NCBI RefSeq assembly: GCF_963678635.1
Contig: NC_087063.1
Location: 26,905,649 to 26,965,648, forward strand
Direction of reading: 5' to 3'
DNA length: 60,000 nt
Origin: Symsagittifera roscoffensis
Taxonomy: Eukaryota; Xenacoelomorpha; Acoela; Convolutidae
Below are positions 32,801 through 42,194 of this stretch, in pieces (position 1 is the first letter of the stretch; each line of letters begins with the position of its first letter). The notes below the pieces were generated by a model. It worked only from the letters and a program-made list of their open reading frames with translations, did not search any database and was not told the DNA's origin. Position numbers and translations under genes: made by a program.

Positions 32801-34894
32801 GACAGAAAAATTGTAGAAGTTTGCGAGCAACAATATCAGGCAAAGACACGGTTTATGATTATTATTTGAGGTCCACTGATTTATTTTGTACTGAAGTTTT
32901 CTGAACAAACAAATAAAAAAATTTCTGACGCTTAGTCAAAACTTTTTAAAATTGTTTTTAATTATGTGATGCTGTCTGATAAACAGAAATTAATTCATTC
33001 CGCTTCACTAAAAGCTCATGAACAAACAAAACGGTTGAAAGAAAAACAAATATTGCTTTTTTTCTACCTCGTAGCTCCTTCCCGAGTTACTCCGAGGAGT
33101 AACCGAACCCGCTCTTTGATCCTGGTAGCTCTCAGGTCTTGGGAAGTTAACCTTTGGTCCTCTGTTAGCCTTGGGTAAACTACTAAAAGTCTTTGGATGA
33201 GTCAACAAATGTGTATGCTCCACAAGCGGTGATATTTGTTGCTGATTTTGACCTCCGAAGTTGTTAACTTTTTGAGTTGACCTTGACCGGTCACCGGCAC
33301 TCATGTTGGAAAACTGGTTCTGAAGGTGGACAATAGTTGCGGGCTCTGGGATCCGGACGTCATTCAAATCAGCGCTATGGTGAATTGGCTGATTGCTGTT
33401 AGAATCGTTTGGGTATCTTCGACGCTCAGAGTTACTTCTAACCCAGCCTCGATTAGGGGATCTGGACATATCGCGATGCTGACTTGAGTCGGGCGGCATA
33501 AGAGTATTTTGAGCACTCTGACTGTGGTGATAATTAGTTGCGCGATTTCCGTTGTAAATTACATCGACAAGGTCAGGTTGTTCCTCTCCGAGATTTTCAA
33601 ATGTAAAAAAAGTCCCTCCGGGAAGATTTTTGCTGTTTGGGTAATTAGCCGAATACTCGTTTTGACCATTAGATTGTCCGGTAGGATTTGAGAACCGTCG
33701 ATTAGAATTGGTTTTCGACGCCTTGAAAGAAACGTCACACTTAATGCTTTGACCGTAGTTCGAATTTTGTTCATCATTTGAGTAGGTTACATTTTGATAA
33801 TTCGCAGAGTGACCATTTTCGAACCTTTGCGTAAACGAATCGCTGCTATATGCCGAACTCCGATTAGCACGTTGCGGAGTTAGCGTAGATTCAGGTTGAG
33901 TCTGATTAAAAATTGGCGTTCTGTCGCGGTAAGCAGAAAACGCCGAGTTGCTATCCGGTGAGTTCTGATTAACCGAGAAATTAGTCCGATTTGGTTCCCA
34001 ATAGTCGCCTACTAATACACTAGCACCAGGTAAATTACTTCTTGTTGGGGTGTTTAGATTGTTGTTGATGGACTCATGCTCGTAATTTTGCAAATCGTCT
34101 CGGCTTTTATGTTCCGCTTCAGAGCTTGCAGTCGTGTTTGAAGCTATTGCACTATTTTGCCCCGAGGAGTTGTATTGCCGATGTGGGATGACCCTCGTCG
34201 CAGGTTGATGAAACGCACTATTTCTAGACGGTGAAAAGTAATCACTTAGAGGTCTAACGGGGTTTGAAGTCAGTGCGTTTCGGGCGCCGCGATTGAAGGC
34301 CGGACTGGGCATCGAGTTGGGGAATGCGGCCGACTGTCTTCGGAAAGTTGCCGGTGACATCACTTCGTTGGAAGGCATGATTTGCATTCCGCTGTGCTGG
34401 TGGTAACTGTTCGGCCGAGGATTGTTAGACGAGGAACGACTGCTACCTGTTCGGCTTTCGGACGAGCGTTGTCTATCGTTTCGGTCAAAAGATCCGAAGT
34501 ATCGGTCGTGAATCGCTCGTGCCTCCGCCTGGATTTCGGACTCCAAGTGGTTGTAGGTCGTGGACTCTGGATTTTGGGAGGGGTAGTATTGTGAATAGTT
34601 TAAAGAAGGGATTTGGTATTGAATATAACTTTTTCCCGAAGAGCTTATGAACAAGTTCTCATTTGGCATATTGGGTAATACGAATTCCGGTCTGCTGGCA
34701 AATGACCGGTATTGTGAAGTTGAGATCCCTGGTTGTTGACGTGAACTTACAGCGGAAGTATTTATAGAAAGTTCTGTTCCGTAAACATGGTCCGGTTCGT
34801 CGGATCCCTCGCCTCGGGGTTCAAACTCGTAGTTTCGATAGTCAAGAGGTAAAGCTACCGAGTACCGGTTGCTATTAATGTGGTATCCTAACAT
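17671..34894 (-). CDS. Twelve-exon host gene, predicted 2000-aa coiled-coil / disordered protein of unknown family
   Basis: Span of a gene model built by eye from open frames, AG acceptors, GT donors and phase. Coding exons in transcript order: 34894-33068, 32580-32513, 30197-30137, 27665-27465, 27091-26846, 26344-26060, 23071-20879, 20480-20364, 20185-19735, 19217-19024, 18306-18125, 17848-17671. They sum to 6003 nt, divisible by three, with no internal stop. Residues 1-609 are Ser/Asn/Gln/Arg-rich and probably disordered; about 605-880 contain heptad-like Glu/Leu/Gln stretches (coiled coil); 897-1627 are Pro/Ser/Asn/Gln-rich; the C-terminus is acidic and ends RSFSN. No catalytic domain, signal peptide or membrane segment is visible. 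The layout would suit a cytoskeletal or junctional scaffold, but that is inference. Exon-intron structure is well supported by phase; identity is not. First and last exons have duplicates elsewhere in the window. Confidence 0.8.
18125..18306 (-). CDS. Host gene exon 11 (proximal copy)
   Basis: 182 nt, acceptor CTTTTCAG, donor GACAG|GTATGG, phase 0 in and phase 2 out. Encodes AVPTNMTQASHPSYQQEP then a Thr/Gly/Asp-rich stretch. It matches 10596-10777 base for base in length, with 11 substitutions (6 amino-acid changing, 5 silent, by eye). Confidence 0.78.
18489..18978. other. Intron 10, unique sequence
   Basis: Between exon 11 and exon 10. AT-rich; nothing recognised. Confidence 0.5.
19024..19217 (-). 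CDS. Host gene exon 10
   Basis: 194 nt, acceptor TTTATAG, donor CAG|GTCAGT, phase 1 in and phase 0 out. Encodes GRVRVASVKQRTPLADVEF then an acidic, Ser/Asn/His-rich stretch. It is the last exon before the segment that is duplicated downstream. Confidence 0.76.
19735..20185 (-). CDS. Host gene exon 9
   Basis: 451 nt. Acceptor ATTTTAG, donor TCGG|GTAAGA (strong), phase 0 in and phase 1 out. Starts RDIQNPGDVSHVPDLPLDPE and is Asn/His/Ser/Glu-rich. The open frame runs about 70 nt past the donor to a TAG, so a longer unspliced end is formally possible, but the donor is near consensus and restores frame with exon 10. Confidence 0.76.
20364..20480 (-). CDS. Host gene exon 8
   Basis: 117 nt, phase 0. 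Acceptor TTTTTCAG, donor CCT|GTTAGT. Polar sequence starting NHSANRTSDGGVDETNGG. Frame chosen by phase continuity from exon 7; another frame across the same bases is open but does not join. Confidence 0.7.
20879..23071 (-). CDS. Host gene exon 7, 731-codon low-complexity exon
   Basis: Largest exon. Acceptor CTTTTAG, first codons QLEEILNVLDQIAPSLEKG, open to donor CAC CAT|GTGAGT. Rich in Pro, Ser, Asn and Gln, with a run alternating Gln and Asn around 21670-21720, a basic Lys/Pro patch (21240-21360) and a His run near 21065-21080. Short Pro-containing motifs such as PRRAPLTPP and PPALPPNHP could bind SH3 or WW domains, but this is inference. No globular domain is seen. Confidence 0.82.
23215..23610. 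mobile_element. MITE-like repeat in intron 6
   Basis: Shares with 27704-28065, 28167-28608 and 31860-32170 the block GAATTTGACCCCCTGACTAC, GGGTCCCCCCTTTG, CTAAAGGAGCATTTGGCGCC and GCGCGCCAAAAAACG. It includes a poly-C run at 23238-23251. Ends are not sharply defined; the left terminal repeat is missing. Confidence 0.65.
24460..25670. repeat. Degenerate ~86-bp satellite in intron 6
   Basis: The block TTTCATAG-(A/C)GCGAATCGGTTTGCAAAA ... CCAAGCAAGCTATTCAAGCTATGAAACTTTGA recurs about a dozen times. Clear TTTCATAG starts are at 25263, 25349, 25417 and 25503: two steps of 86 and one shortened to 68. Units diverge heavily at the left end. Confidence 0.8.
26060..26344 (-). CDS. Host gene exon 6, end of coiled coil, then Ser/Arg-rich
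   Basis: 285 nt, phase 0 at both ends. Acceptor TTTTTTCAG, donor GCG|GTATGG. The first 40 residues (DLQSECKRLKDLVQQLEQEN and on) continue the coiled coil. The remainder is Asp/Ser/Arg-rich (SASRSDYSSDSSRKASKKE), a plausible phosphorylation-rich segment. Confidence 0.8.
26846..27091 (-). CDS. Host gene exon 5, Gly-rich linker plus coiled coil
   Basis: 246 nt, phase 0 at both ends. Acceptor ATTTCAG. It starts TRSQSRQQTL, has a PPGGGG linker, then a helix with MEAKMNDRIVQLEQENKRL. The donor, CAGAAG|GTCACT, is weak; no better GT was seen nearby that keeps the frame. Confidence 0.74.
27465..27665 (-). CDS. Host gene exon 4, coiled coil
   Basis: 201 nt, phase 0 at both ends, acceptor TATAG, donor AAG|GTAAGA. 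Encodes a charged helix starting RELIERELEEERALREEAEE, then a basic end RKPRPAGKKK. A second identical-looking donor lies 39 nt further into the intron (see findings); using it would add an in-frame TGA. Confidence 0.82.
27704..28065. mobile_element. MITE-like element in intron 3
   Basis: Starts CAGGGGCGGGTTTGGGG and ends AGACCCGCCCCTG, giving an 11-bp terminal inverted repeat. It is flanked by ATAAT on both sides, a possible 5-bp target duplication, although the host site is an ATA/ATC microsatellite. It includes a G run (27728-27742). No coding capacity. Confidence 0.75.
28066..28166. repeat. ATA/ATC microsatellite
   Basis: Runs of AATAATCATAAT between two MITE copies. The same repeat type recurs at 28611-28665 and 29420-29472. 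Confidence 0.85.
28167..28608. mobile_element. MITE-like element, second copy in intron 3
   Basis: Starts CAGGGATGGATTTAGGG and ends AGATCCGCGCCTG. Internal markers are the poly-G runs (28181-28190 and 28351-28366), TTCGACCCCCTGCCGACCC, and GGCGCAAG. It lies beside the 27704 copy in the same microsatellite. Confidence 0.72.
28780..29725. repeat. Long inverted repeat enclosing a SINE remnant
   Basis: 28855-28925 (AAATTATATGATACTTGTAC, GCAACCGGTCAATCTTT) is the imperfect reverse complement of 29575-29645. The arms continue outward for another 60-80 bp. The enclosed DNA includes microsatellite, tRNA-like sequence and a bare CAGGGGCGGATCTG end at 29470. A foldback or MITE of another family is likely. 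Confidence 0.6.
29106..29163 (+). repeat. tRNA-derived SINE head
   Basis: An A-box-like TAGTGGTAAGG (29112-29122) and a B-box-like GTAATCGATCCC (29149-29160) are 26 bp apart, as in tRNA-derived SINEs. No complete cloverleaf or CCA end. The following 100-250 bp may be the SINE body. Confidence 0.5.
30137..30197 (-). CDS. Host gene exon 3
   Basis: 61-nt exon, acceptor CTGTTTAG, donor TAC|GTGAGT (strong). Joining to exon 2 restores the frame as RERMTVAELQKNALSDSPED. It is the first exon that exists only once, so transcripts from either copy of exons 1-2 would join here. The 2.3-kb intron before it includes the left edge of the 9.13-kb duplication. Confidence 0.78.
30640..31130. repeat. Foldback-family repeat, partial
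   Basis: AAGACTGCTCGCATTGG and ATGCCCTGAAGTTTCTGAC on the left, GCGAGCACAAATATTCC and AAAAGTCGGAACAAC on the right, match the family seen complete at 36526-37811. The left edge of the 9.13-kb duplication cuts it at 31081. Confidence 0.6.
31860..32170. mobile_element. MITE-like element in intron 2 (copy A)
   Basis: Left end CAGGGGTGGATCCAGGATCT; right end AGATCCTATCCTACTG resembles its reverse complement. Contains AATTCGACCCCCTGCCGACC, GGTCCCCCCTTTGGTAC and GGCCGACCGGCCC. Same family as 27704 and 28167. Confidence 0.72.
32513..32580 (-). CDS. Host gene exon 2 (copy A), start of coiled coil
   Basis: 68-nt exon, acceptor GTTTCAG, donor GAGAG|GTAAAT, phase 0 in and phase 2 out. Encodes a Glu/Gln/Leu-rich helix beginning ELLQSEIEQLTNQ, with Leu and Ile at heptad spacing. 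Duplicated at 41640-41707. Confidence 0.8.
33068..34894 (-). CDS. Host gene exon 1 (copy A), 609 codons
   Basis: ATG at 34894-34892 is preceded in frame by a TAA four codons upstream, so this is the likely translation start unless a 5' exon is spliced on. The frame is open to the donor GAG|GTAGAA; reading on into the intron gives a Phe-rich tail and a stop. Composition is Ser, Asn, Gln, Arg and Pro, with many short polar runs and no globular fold visible. Phase 0 end. Differs from copy B (42195-44021) at four bases by eye: three amino-acid changes (Tyr/Asn, Ile/Thr, Gln/Arg) and one silent. Confidence 0.82.
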
Positions 34895-36525
34895 TTTGGG
34901 ACACTTTTAATGCTATGCAGTTATGATAAGTTATGATAGTAAAAGCCTCATGGCTTAGTTGTAGATGTTTGTAAACAGCCAAAAGCCTGAAGAAACAAGC
35001 TAACTATGTGAATCTCAAGTCAATTTTAAGATATTTTCTCAAACGTCTTCAAGTAGCCTTTAGCACAAAAAGAGTAAAGCTTCTCAAACTAACACTCTTT
35101 TGCGTAATTTGGACTATAATTTACAATATGCCAACCAGCTTATGATTATTTAATAGTTGAACTTTTGTGCGCTCTGCATCCAAAAATTTTGATTAATTTT
35201 GAACTGGCAAGCGTAAAAAATCTCGTTAATCGTAATATTGATATGGTCAAATTCAGCTTTAAACAAAAAGGCACAACAAAAATAATGAGACTAAATTGAA
35301 TTCAAACTGGGCCGCTCTAAATTCGAAACACATTTTTGTTTTGGTTCCGAAACGAATTCAATTTTTGCCGGCTCACTAGAAACAAGTGAGTCAGCCCAGG
35401 TATTTCTGGACCAAATTACCATAATCCCTCAAAAGTATAATGATAAAACGTCCCTTAAAATTAGTCCAGTGAAAACAGCTATTAAATATGAGTGGTCCAA
35501 ATAGAGCTCTGGACCGTACAAACATTTTCAATGCTCACAGGGCCTAAAGTTTGATAAACTCAAAAAACAGCTGGTTAGAACAAACTGCAAAAACGTATCT
35601 AAATTTATAGCATTTATCTAGCTATATTTATCATTCTCAATGTCAGAATATAGTTCATTATAATGAAATTATTTCACAGCATGGACTTTTGATAGCGTTT
35701 CTTGCGTCTAGAGTTTTTTTTCGGTTCGGTGGTCAATCGGTAAACAAAATCGACGGCTCCGGCTTATCAAGCCAGGAGGGGCAATTGCCTCTCAGTTGTG
35801 TTTTGAAAGAGCCAGAAATCTCAGTTTGGTTTTATACTTTCCAAACAAAGTTTTCAACTGAACCTCTCGTTTGAAAGGAATGCACTTGAAAAGCTCTTTT
35901 CTTTCACTCCAGCCCAAAATGCAACTGGAGATCTAAACCTGTACTAGATATAATTCCCTCAGCTTATAATCTAGAATGGTTATAACTACTTAATGTGACC
36001 GAGTGTCTTACATTGGCTAAATAATATGGACATGGTTTGATAAGAATATATGTGGGCTAAAAATGACTGAAAGCAAAGTTACAGCGAGGCCTAAGGAACG
36101 TTTAACTGGATCTACTTGGTATTATTACTATTGAATTTATAGGGTAAAATATGAGGTATTAAATTAGACTAAAACCAGGACACTAGGGTTGTTCATTCAT
36201 AAAAACCAGACTGTGTCCATAAAAATTAAGAAAACAAAGATAGACAGGCTTGAGTTAACTAACATGTCAAGCGCAGAATTTGCTGAAGTTACAGTCAGTA
36301 TTGGCTGACAATAACTGTGAGCAAAAAGTTTTCAGTTACGAGCGACGCAGTAATACGATCTTTTGTGATTAAAATCTCTTTCGGTGTTTTTAGGGTTTTT
36401 AGTTATACCTCACTAAACGAGAAAACAAATGAAAAAGAAAAACTATATTAGAAAATTGGATTAAGTTTACTACCCGGTATACTAACGAGCAATAGTTGTT
36501 CGCGACTGATGCGACTAAAAACAAA
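34895..36525. other. Upstream region of exon 1 copy A, no gene seen
   Basis: AT-rich, with no recognised repeat or ORF. The 5' UTR and promoter of the host gene presumably lie here or further right. A small hairpin, GGCTCACT...AGTGAGTCAGCC, is at 35370-35397. The duplicate is at 44022-45652. Confidence 0.4.
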
Positions 36526-37811
36526 CAAGACTGCTCGTATCACGGCAAAGCCCTGAATGTTCCGACGGCGGGTTCTCAACAAACCGCCATATCTACAAAC
36601 CACCATACATTGAAGCCGAAATTGCATCAGAATTACGCAATTTGCATCAGAGTTACCTAACAACTGCACAACAACAGTGACAATCAGTTGCTATCTTGCA
36701 TAATAAAATTATCTCTCGACTTGTTGCAATGATAATCCTATTTTTGGTTTATTGGCCCTTCGGATTGCTGACCTATCACCGTTCCGACTGCCTTTTAAAG
36801 TCTATGCAGCAGTAATAACATGACAAAAACTAAATGTAAAAAATAAAATGAAAAAAAGAGTAAAATTTAAAATTTTTTGAGAAAATCATCCCCAGCTCAT
36901 CATATAAAGTACAGATTGATAGATTTTGAGTAACAAATCATATATGGCAAATAAGCTTTCTTCAACTAATTCAGAACTATTTCTAAGACGGATTAAATCT
37001 CCGCTCACGCGTAAATAGCTCAAAATATATCGCGCGTTATTTGTCCCAAATTGGCCAAAATTATCTTTTCAACTTTAAGCCCAAGACAACAATACCTTTT
37101 GAATGATAAAGAAAAAAAATCTGTCAAAATGGCTAATTAAAAAGTCAAACTTTTTCTACAGAAAAAGAACACCCCGAGTAGAAATACTCCGTTATTTTGT
37201 TACGAAAGTCGGAACAACAACCGCGACTGAAGCAAACAAAGAGAAGTTGACCAAGTTCGGCAATATTTTTGCGCTTATGACGTTTGCACCAAATTTTGAA
37301 TTATTGTTCCGACTTTCGTAATGAAAATGACGGAATATTTGTGCTCGGGGAGGGTTTTTTCTTCGACTCTTTAACTAGCCACTATCGCAAAATTTTTTTA
37401 TAACATTCGAAAGGTATTGTTGTGTTGAGCTTATATTTGAAAAGTTATTTCACCTGTGATCATTTTTCGCAAAGTTATGGGGGTTTAAATATTGCCATTT
37501 TGACCAACTTGGGACCATTAACGCGCGATAAATTTCGCGCTATTAACGCGTAAGCGGAGACTTAATTCGTCATTGAAATCGTACCACATTGGTTGAAGCA
37601 GGCTATTTACCATAATTGATATGTTACAAGGAGCAAAATGTATCACTTTGTACTTAATGCGGCGTGTGGGGGGATTATTGTTACGAAAAAATCTCAAATT
37701 AAAAAAGATTATTTTTATTTTTTGCATTTTTTTCTTCATGTTATAACTGCTCTATAGACCTTAAGAGGCAGTCGGAACAGTCAGGGCTTAATCCTGATAC
37801 GAGCAGTCTTG
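36526..37811. mobile_element. Foldback (palindromic) element, complete copy A
   Basis: The two halves are imperfect inverted copies of about 0.64 kb. Outer ends are CAAGACTGCTCGTATCA and its reverse complement at 37795-37811. Inner parts pair ACGAAAGTCGGAACAA (37202-37217) with TTGTTCCGACTTTCGT (37304-37319), and AACACCCCGAG with CTCGGGGAGGG. No open frame of note. Lies upstream of exon 1, so it may carry regulatory effects (inference). Confidence 0.8.
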
Positions 37812-38419
37812 TTATATCTAGTTCTTGCAATTTAGTTTATACTAGCTATTTAAAAAGCTTCTGTTATACATTCAACCATCACAAGTTTCCATAAAACAAA
37901 CTTTTTTTTAAACTGAATTTTTATATTGTTTTTTTATTTAGAATTTTCTGTAGATAGAAGATTACCCTGTGTGATAAAACTCTTCGATAAAAAATCTTCG
38001 AAAACTCTTCTTTTATTTTGGCCAAATATCTGGTCACTTCTTGTTCATTTGTTTGAGATCTAGCTTTCTAGACCAGAACGTATGTCCCGACCGCGATTCA
38101 ATATCCTGACTATCGCAACTCATTTTTAATCATTACGGCGAATCTCTTTTAGACTAAATTGTGAATAAATTTAAGACTATAACACGACTAATTTATATAG
38201 ACTATCTTAACTAGTTTTCAGGTTATCACGGCCAAAATTTGATGTTGTAGGCTTTCACCCGCGACACTAGAAACTTTTTCACACTATAGTTCGTTGCTCG
38301 CGCATTTAAAATCGCCGCGGTTTTGAACAACACTGTAATGTAAAAAGTGATATAGGTATCGTCTCATATCGTAATAAAAAACAACTTGCTGCTTTCAAAA
38401 TTCAGTTTAGAAATATTTA

Positions 38420-38720
38420 ATATGCCGCTAACGCGTGGGTCGTATTAAATTATTCCAAATAAGCCAAATTTGCAATGTTCAAAGCCCATTACTTAGCAAA
38501 AAATATTCTTAAGTATTTTTTTATATTTGAGCTCCGGACAACGATATTTTTCCGATGTTAAATTTTCCTGATCTTTTGAAGACTTTCGTAATCTTTTCGT
38601 AAGGCTTTTCGTAGGGCTTTTCGTAATCTTAGAAGGCTTACGTATAAACTACGGCTAAATAAGAAAACCACCCCAAGCAAAGTATTCGGTCACTTTCTTC
38701 GACAATAAAAAATAGGAAAA
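38420..38720. repeat. Foldback-related repeat with short TTTTCGTA tandem array (copy A)
   Basis: GCTAACGCGTGGGTCGTATT and AACCACCCCAAGCAAAGTATT resemble foldback-family blocks. Inside, TTTCGTA recurs four times between 38582 and 38630. Repeated in the duplicate at about 47552-47850. Confidence 0.5.
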
Positions 38721-39327
38721 AAATCTGCAAAATTTCAGAATAGGTGAAACTGCTACATTTGGCGTGTACCACGAAATACCGTTGCCTTTTGTTAATAATA
38801 TCGATCCAGTTTTATAATAAATGTTTTCGTTTCTTTATATTCCTCATTTAGAGGAGGGATATAAATGGAATGACCGAAGAGATGAAATCACTGGTACCAT
38901 TTTTTCGGCTAATAGATTTTTGATGTGTGATGTGTGTTATAGTCAGCTCAATTGGAACAACAGAGCTGTTGAAAGTTTCAGAAAAAAAATATCAAAAATG
39001 AAATGTGATCTGAGCAATCTAAGATAAATTTGCACACCAATCGAATGATCTTGTTCAACTCAGCAACAAAAATTTATTGATTTTATCAGTGTACTTTTGT
39101 TAAACCAGTGTACTTTCGTTCGAAAATACAAAAATTTGACGTTCAATTGAAAAATTTCAAATAGAGAAAGTATAAATCTCCTTTTTGGAGCAATTGAAGT
39201 GTAGCGTGTCTCTTTTCTGTATCTAATTGTCTCTGTATATCTTTTTACGCCTATCAAGTGGAAGGCATAAAAACATGTTGCACTGTTAATTAACCTAACC
39301 GTGTTTTTTAAAATTTTCCTTTTCAAT

Positions 39328-40204
39328 TGTAGTATTGAGAAATACTACACAGACAAAAGACCATTGTCATAATTGTTTATTTAACGACCCAATTCTAAAT
39401 TGGAGCGTGCCAATTAAATTAAAGCTTCTTTTCACTAAATCAGATATTGACTGATTTACTCGTATTAGGACTATAAAATCTTGTTTTGAAAATCCACTCC
39501 TTTTTAAATACTTGTCCAATTTTTCTCATTTTTTCATGCTCAAAATTTTAAAAGGGCGGCGATTATTAATACGTCCCTTTTAACTTAACTTGAAACAAAC
39601 TGGATAAATATTTAGCAGTCTTGCCGGCTGCACTGAAATTCTCCTTGCTTTGATTAAGCAGAGATGCACCTGCAATATGATGCATCAGAGAGAGTAATAC
39701 GAATTTTTAATTAGACAAACTGAAAGCTGCGGATTTTATCAAAGAGGACTAATAAGTTAGAGATATTTGATATGAAAAAATCAAACAAAAACTAGTTGAA
39801 AATTCCCTTATAAGAAAGGGAGAACAAAGGAGCAGGTGAAACCTGAATAATTAAAGATTGAATCAGGCGCCGGTTTATGCTTACGAGCAAAAGGACTGGC
39901 CTGAAATCTTCAGTGTTTCATTTTGCTCAGTAAGCAGGAAGTTAGTTCTCTTCAGTTAGACCTTTTCAAAAAATATATAATTTTTCTTTTCTGCCTTTAC
40001 AGTAAAACTAAACTAGCCTTTTTTCACAAATAAAAAAGAGAATAAATTCTCATTTTAAGTTCGATAAAATTAAAAATCGAGATACTCGAGATAACCACAC
40101 CTGAGGAAGTCTGGACTACAAGTACCCAAAAAACTACGGCAAGACAAAACTGAAAACCAAACCAGAAGTGCCAAGTGGACAAAATCAAGGGCAACCCAAG
40201 AAAT
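39328..40204 (+). repeat. Truncated 5' LTR copy (877 bp) in unit A
   Basis: Begins TGTAGTATTGAGAAATACTA like the LTR at 48460, and is cut at the duplication junction. It has no internal element sequence attached. Where it differs from the unit B LTR, the 3' LTR (57221) usually sides with unit B, so most changes arose here. Confidence 0.88.
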
Positions 40205-40986
40205 TTAGCGAGCACAAATATTCCACCTTTTTCTTCAAAAGTCGGAACAACAAGAATGCGCAAAAAACCGTGCAAAATCTCAGATAATTTAAGTACTCCT
40301 TGAATCTTGAGAAACGTTTTTGCTCTATCGAAATTGATAAAAATAATTTAAAAAAAGTTGGAAAATGAGTGATTTTTTTTCACTTCGTCTTCAAATACAA
40401 AGAGGTGTATTCTGCGTATCGTTTTGTATTAAAAAAGATAAATTGTTGGCCTCAATTTAGTTTGAAATGATTTAATTAGCCATTTATATGTGTTATAAGA
40501 AGTCAACATACGGCGCGTTTATTATTCCAAATGGCCCAAATAGGCAACTTATAAACCCCCTATAGTAGTATTAGCAAATAATCAGTGGTGAGAAACTGCT
40601 TAAGTTTGAGCTCAAAACAACGACATCTTTCTGATGGTCAAAAGTTTCAAAAACACTTTTGGGGGACATGATATTTTTTGCAATAAATTTGAACACCCAA
40701 CCCACAATGTAAAAAAACTTTCATTCTAATTTTCTTTTACCGCTTTCACTATTAGCAATAAATCTGATTTCATGATGAAAACTTTGGCGCCAAATGAGCT
40801 ATTTTTAGTGAACAACGTGCGCTTGTAGAAAAAAACGTAATCTTGTTTTCAAAAACTTCAGCACATATTTTTCTATATTTTGCCGGCTAAAATTTTTGTC
40901 ATTTGGTGATTTTTACAAGCGCTTCAGGAGAACTCAGATAATGGTTGATGAAAATTTTGAGGACCTAACTAAAGCTGTATGAAACT

Positions 40987-41297
40987 CAGGGGTGGATCCA
41001 GGATCTTCTCTAGGGTGGCGGGTTTTTAAAAAAAATCGACCCCCTTTAGGAATTCGACCCCCTGCCGACCAAAAGGGTCCCCCCTTTGGTACTTTTTAAG
41101 AATCTATTTTTGGCCGACCGGACCTAAAAACTTTCTAAAGGAGATTTCGACGCCATACTAATTTTGAGGGGGGAGCGCGCTACTAATTATGAAATAGCGC
41201 TGAAATAAATTTGCATTTTCATCAATAATTTAGGACAGATTTTTGCTGATTTTTGAGTATTCTAAATCACTAAAAAAACGAAGATCCTATCCTACTG
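40987..41297. mobile_element. MITE-like element in intron 2 (copy B)
   Basis: Copy of 31860-32170 carried along by the tandem duplication, with a few substitutions. Confidence 0.72.
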
Positions 41298-41639
41298 AGG
41301 CTCGATCTACCGGAGTGCAGACTCTTATGATGCTCTTACTATAATTTATGTCAATATAGGTATAGGGTTCAAAATCAACTTTATCATTTAAGTGATTGTC
41401 ACAAGAATTCGGTTATAATTTTTGGAATAAAATTGTAGCAATCTAACTCTGATTTCTCCCTGAAACATTCCCGGGAGAACCTGAAATAATTGAAACTTTT
41501 TGATTCATTAATGAATCAGCAATAAATATTTGGGTTCACAGGAGAAGGTACTGCAAAATTCGCAATGATTGACGATGCGACTTCAACCCGGGCATCTTAA
41601 AGAAAGATTAGTTTGAAATCAGTTCTGAAATTGATTTAC

Positions 41640-41707
41640 CTCTCGAGATTTTGTTGCTCGTTTTCCAGCTGGTTAGTCAACTGTTCAATTTCGCTCTGAA
41701 GAAGTTC
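41640..41707 (-). CDS. Host gene exon 2 (copy B)
   Basis: Identical 68-nt coiled-coil exon to 32513-32580, with acceptor GTTTCAG and donor GAGAG|GTAAAT unchanged. Phase 2 out suits only exon 3. Exon 1 copy A has no visible acceptor to receive it. Confidence 0.65.
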
Positions 41708-42194
41708 CTGAAACAAATCAAAAAGAATTTTAACTCGTTCTACAATTAGGCTTTAAGCAAACATTTTTGATAGTTTTATTGATCGAGAGTACTTCAAAAT
41801 TTGCTGCTCTCTTCAATTTTTATATATCTAGACAGCTATATGTATATAGTACATGCATATTTGTAGTTTGAATTATTTTGTGAAAAATATGAATGAATTT
41901 TTTGCGTCATCACACCTGAGCAGTCCTGACAGAAAAATTGTAGAAGTTTGCGAGCAACAATATCAGGCAAAGACACGGTTTATGATTATTATTTGAGGTC
42001 CACTGATTTATTTTGTACTGAAGTTTTCTGAACAAACAAATAAAAAAATTTCTGACGCTTAGTCAAAACTTTTTAAAATTGTTTTTAATTATGTGATGCT
42101 GTCTGATAAACAGAAATTAATTCATTCCGCTTCACTAAAAGCTCATGAACAAACAAAACGGTTGAAAGAAAAACAAATATTGCTTTTTTTCTAC

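Larger units (their letters stand above)
31081..40204. repeat. 9.13-kb tandem duplication, unit A
   Basis: Left unit, starting GCGAGCACAAATATTCC within a foldback-family repeat. It runs through intron 2, exons 2 and 1, the upstream DNA, and 877 bp of an LTR (39328-40204). Three bases (TTA, 40205-40207) separate it from unit B. The offset is 9127 nt, rising to 9132-9133 through small indels. Differences are a few dozen by eye over 9.1 kb, roughly 0.4%. Confidence 0.93.

Noticed and set aside
38821-39027. 68-codon plus-strand ORF, identical at 47953-48159
   Set aside because: Identity is explained by the recent tandem duplication; no domain, codon bias or splice evidence supports a gene.
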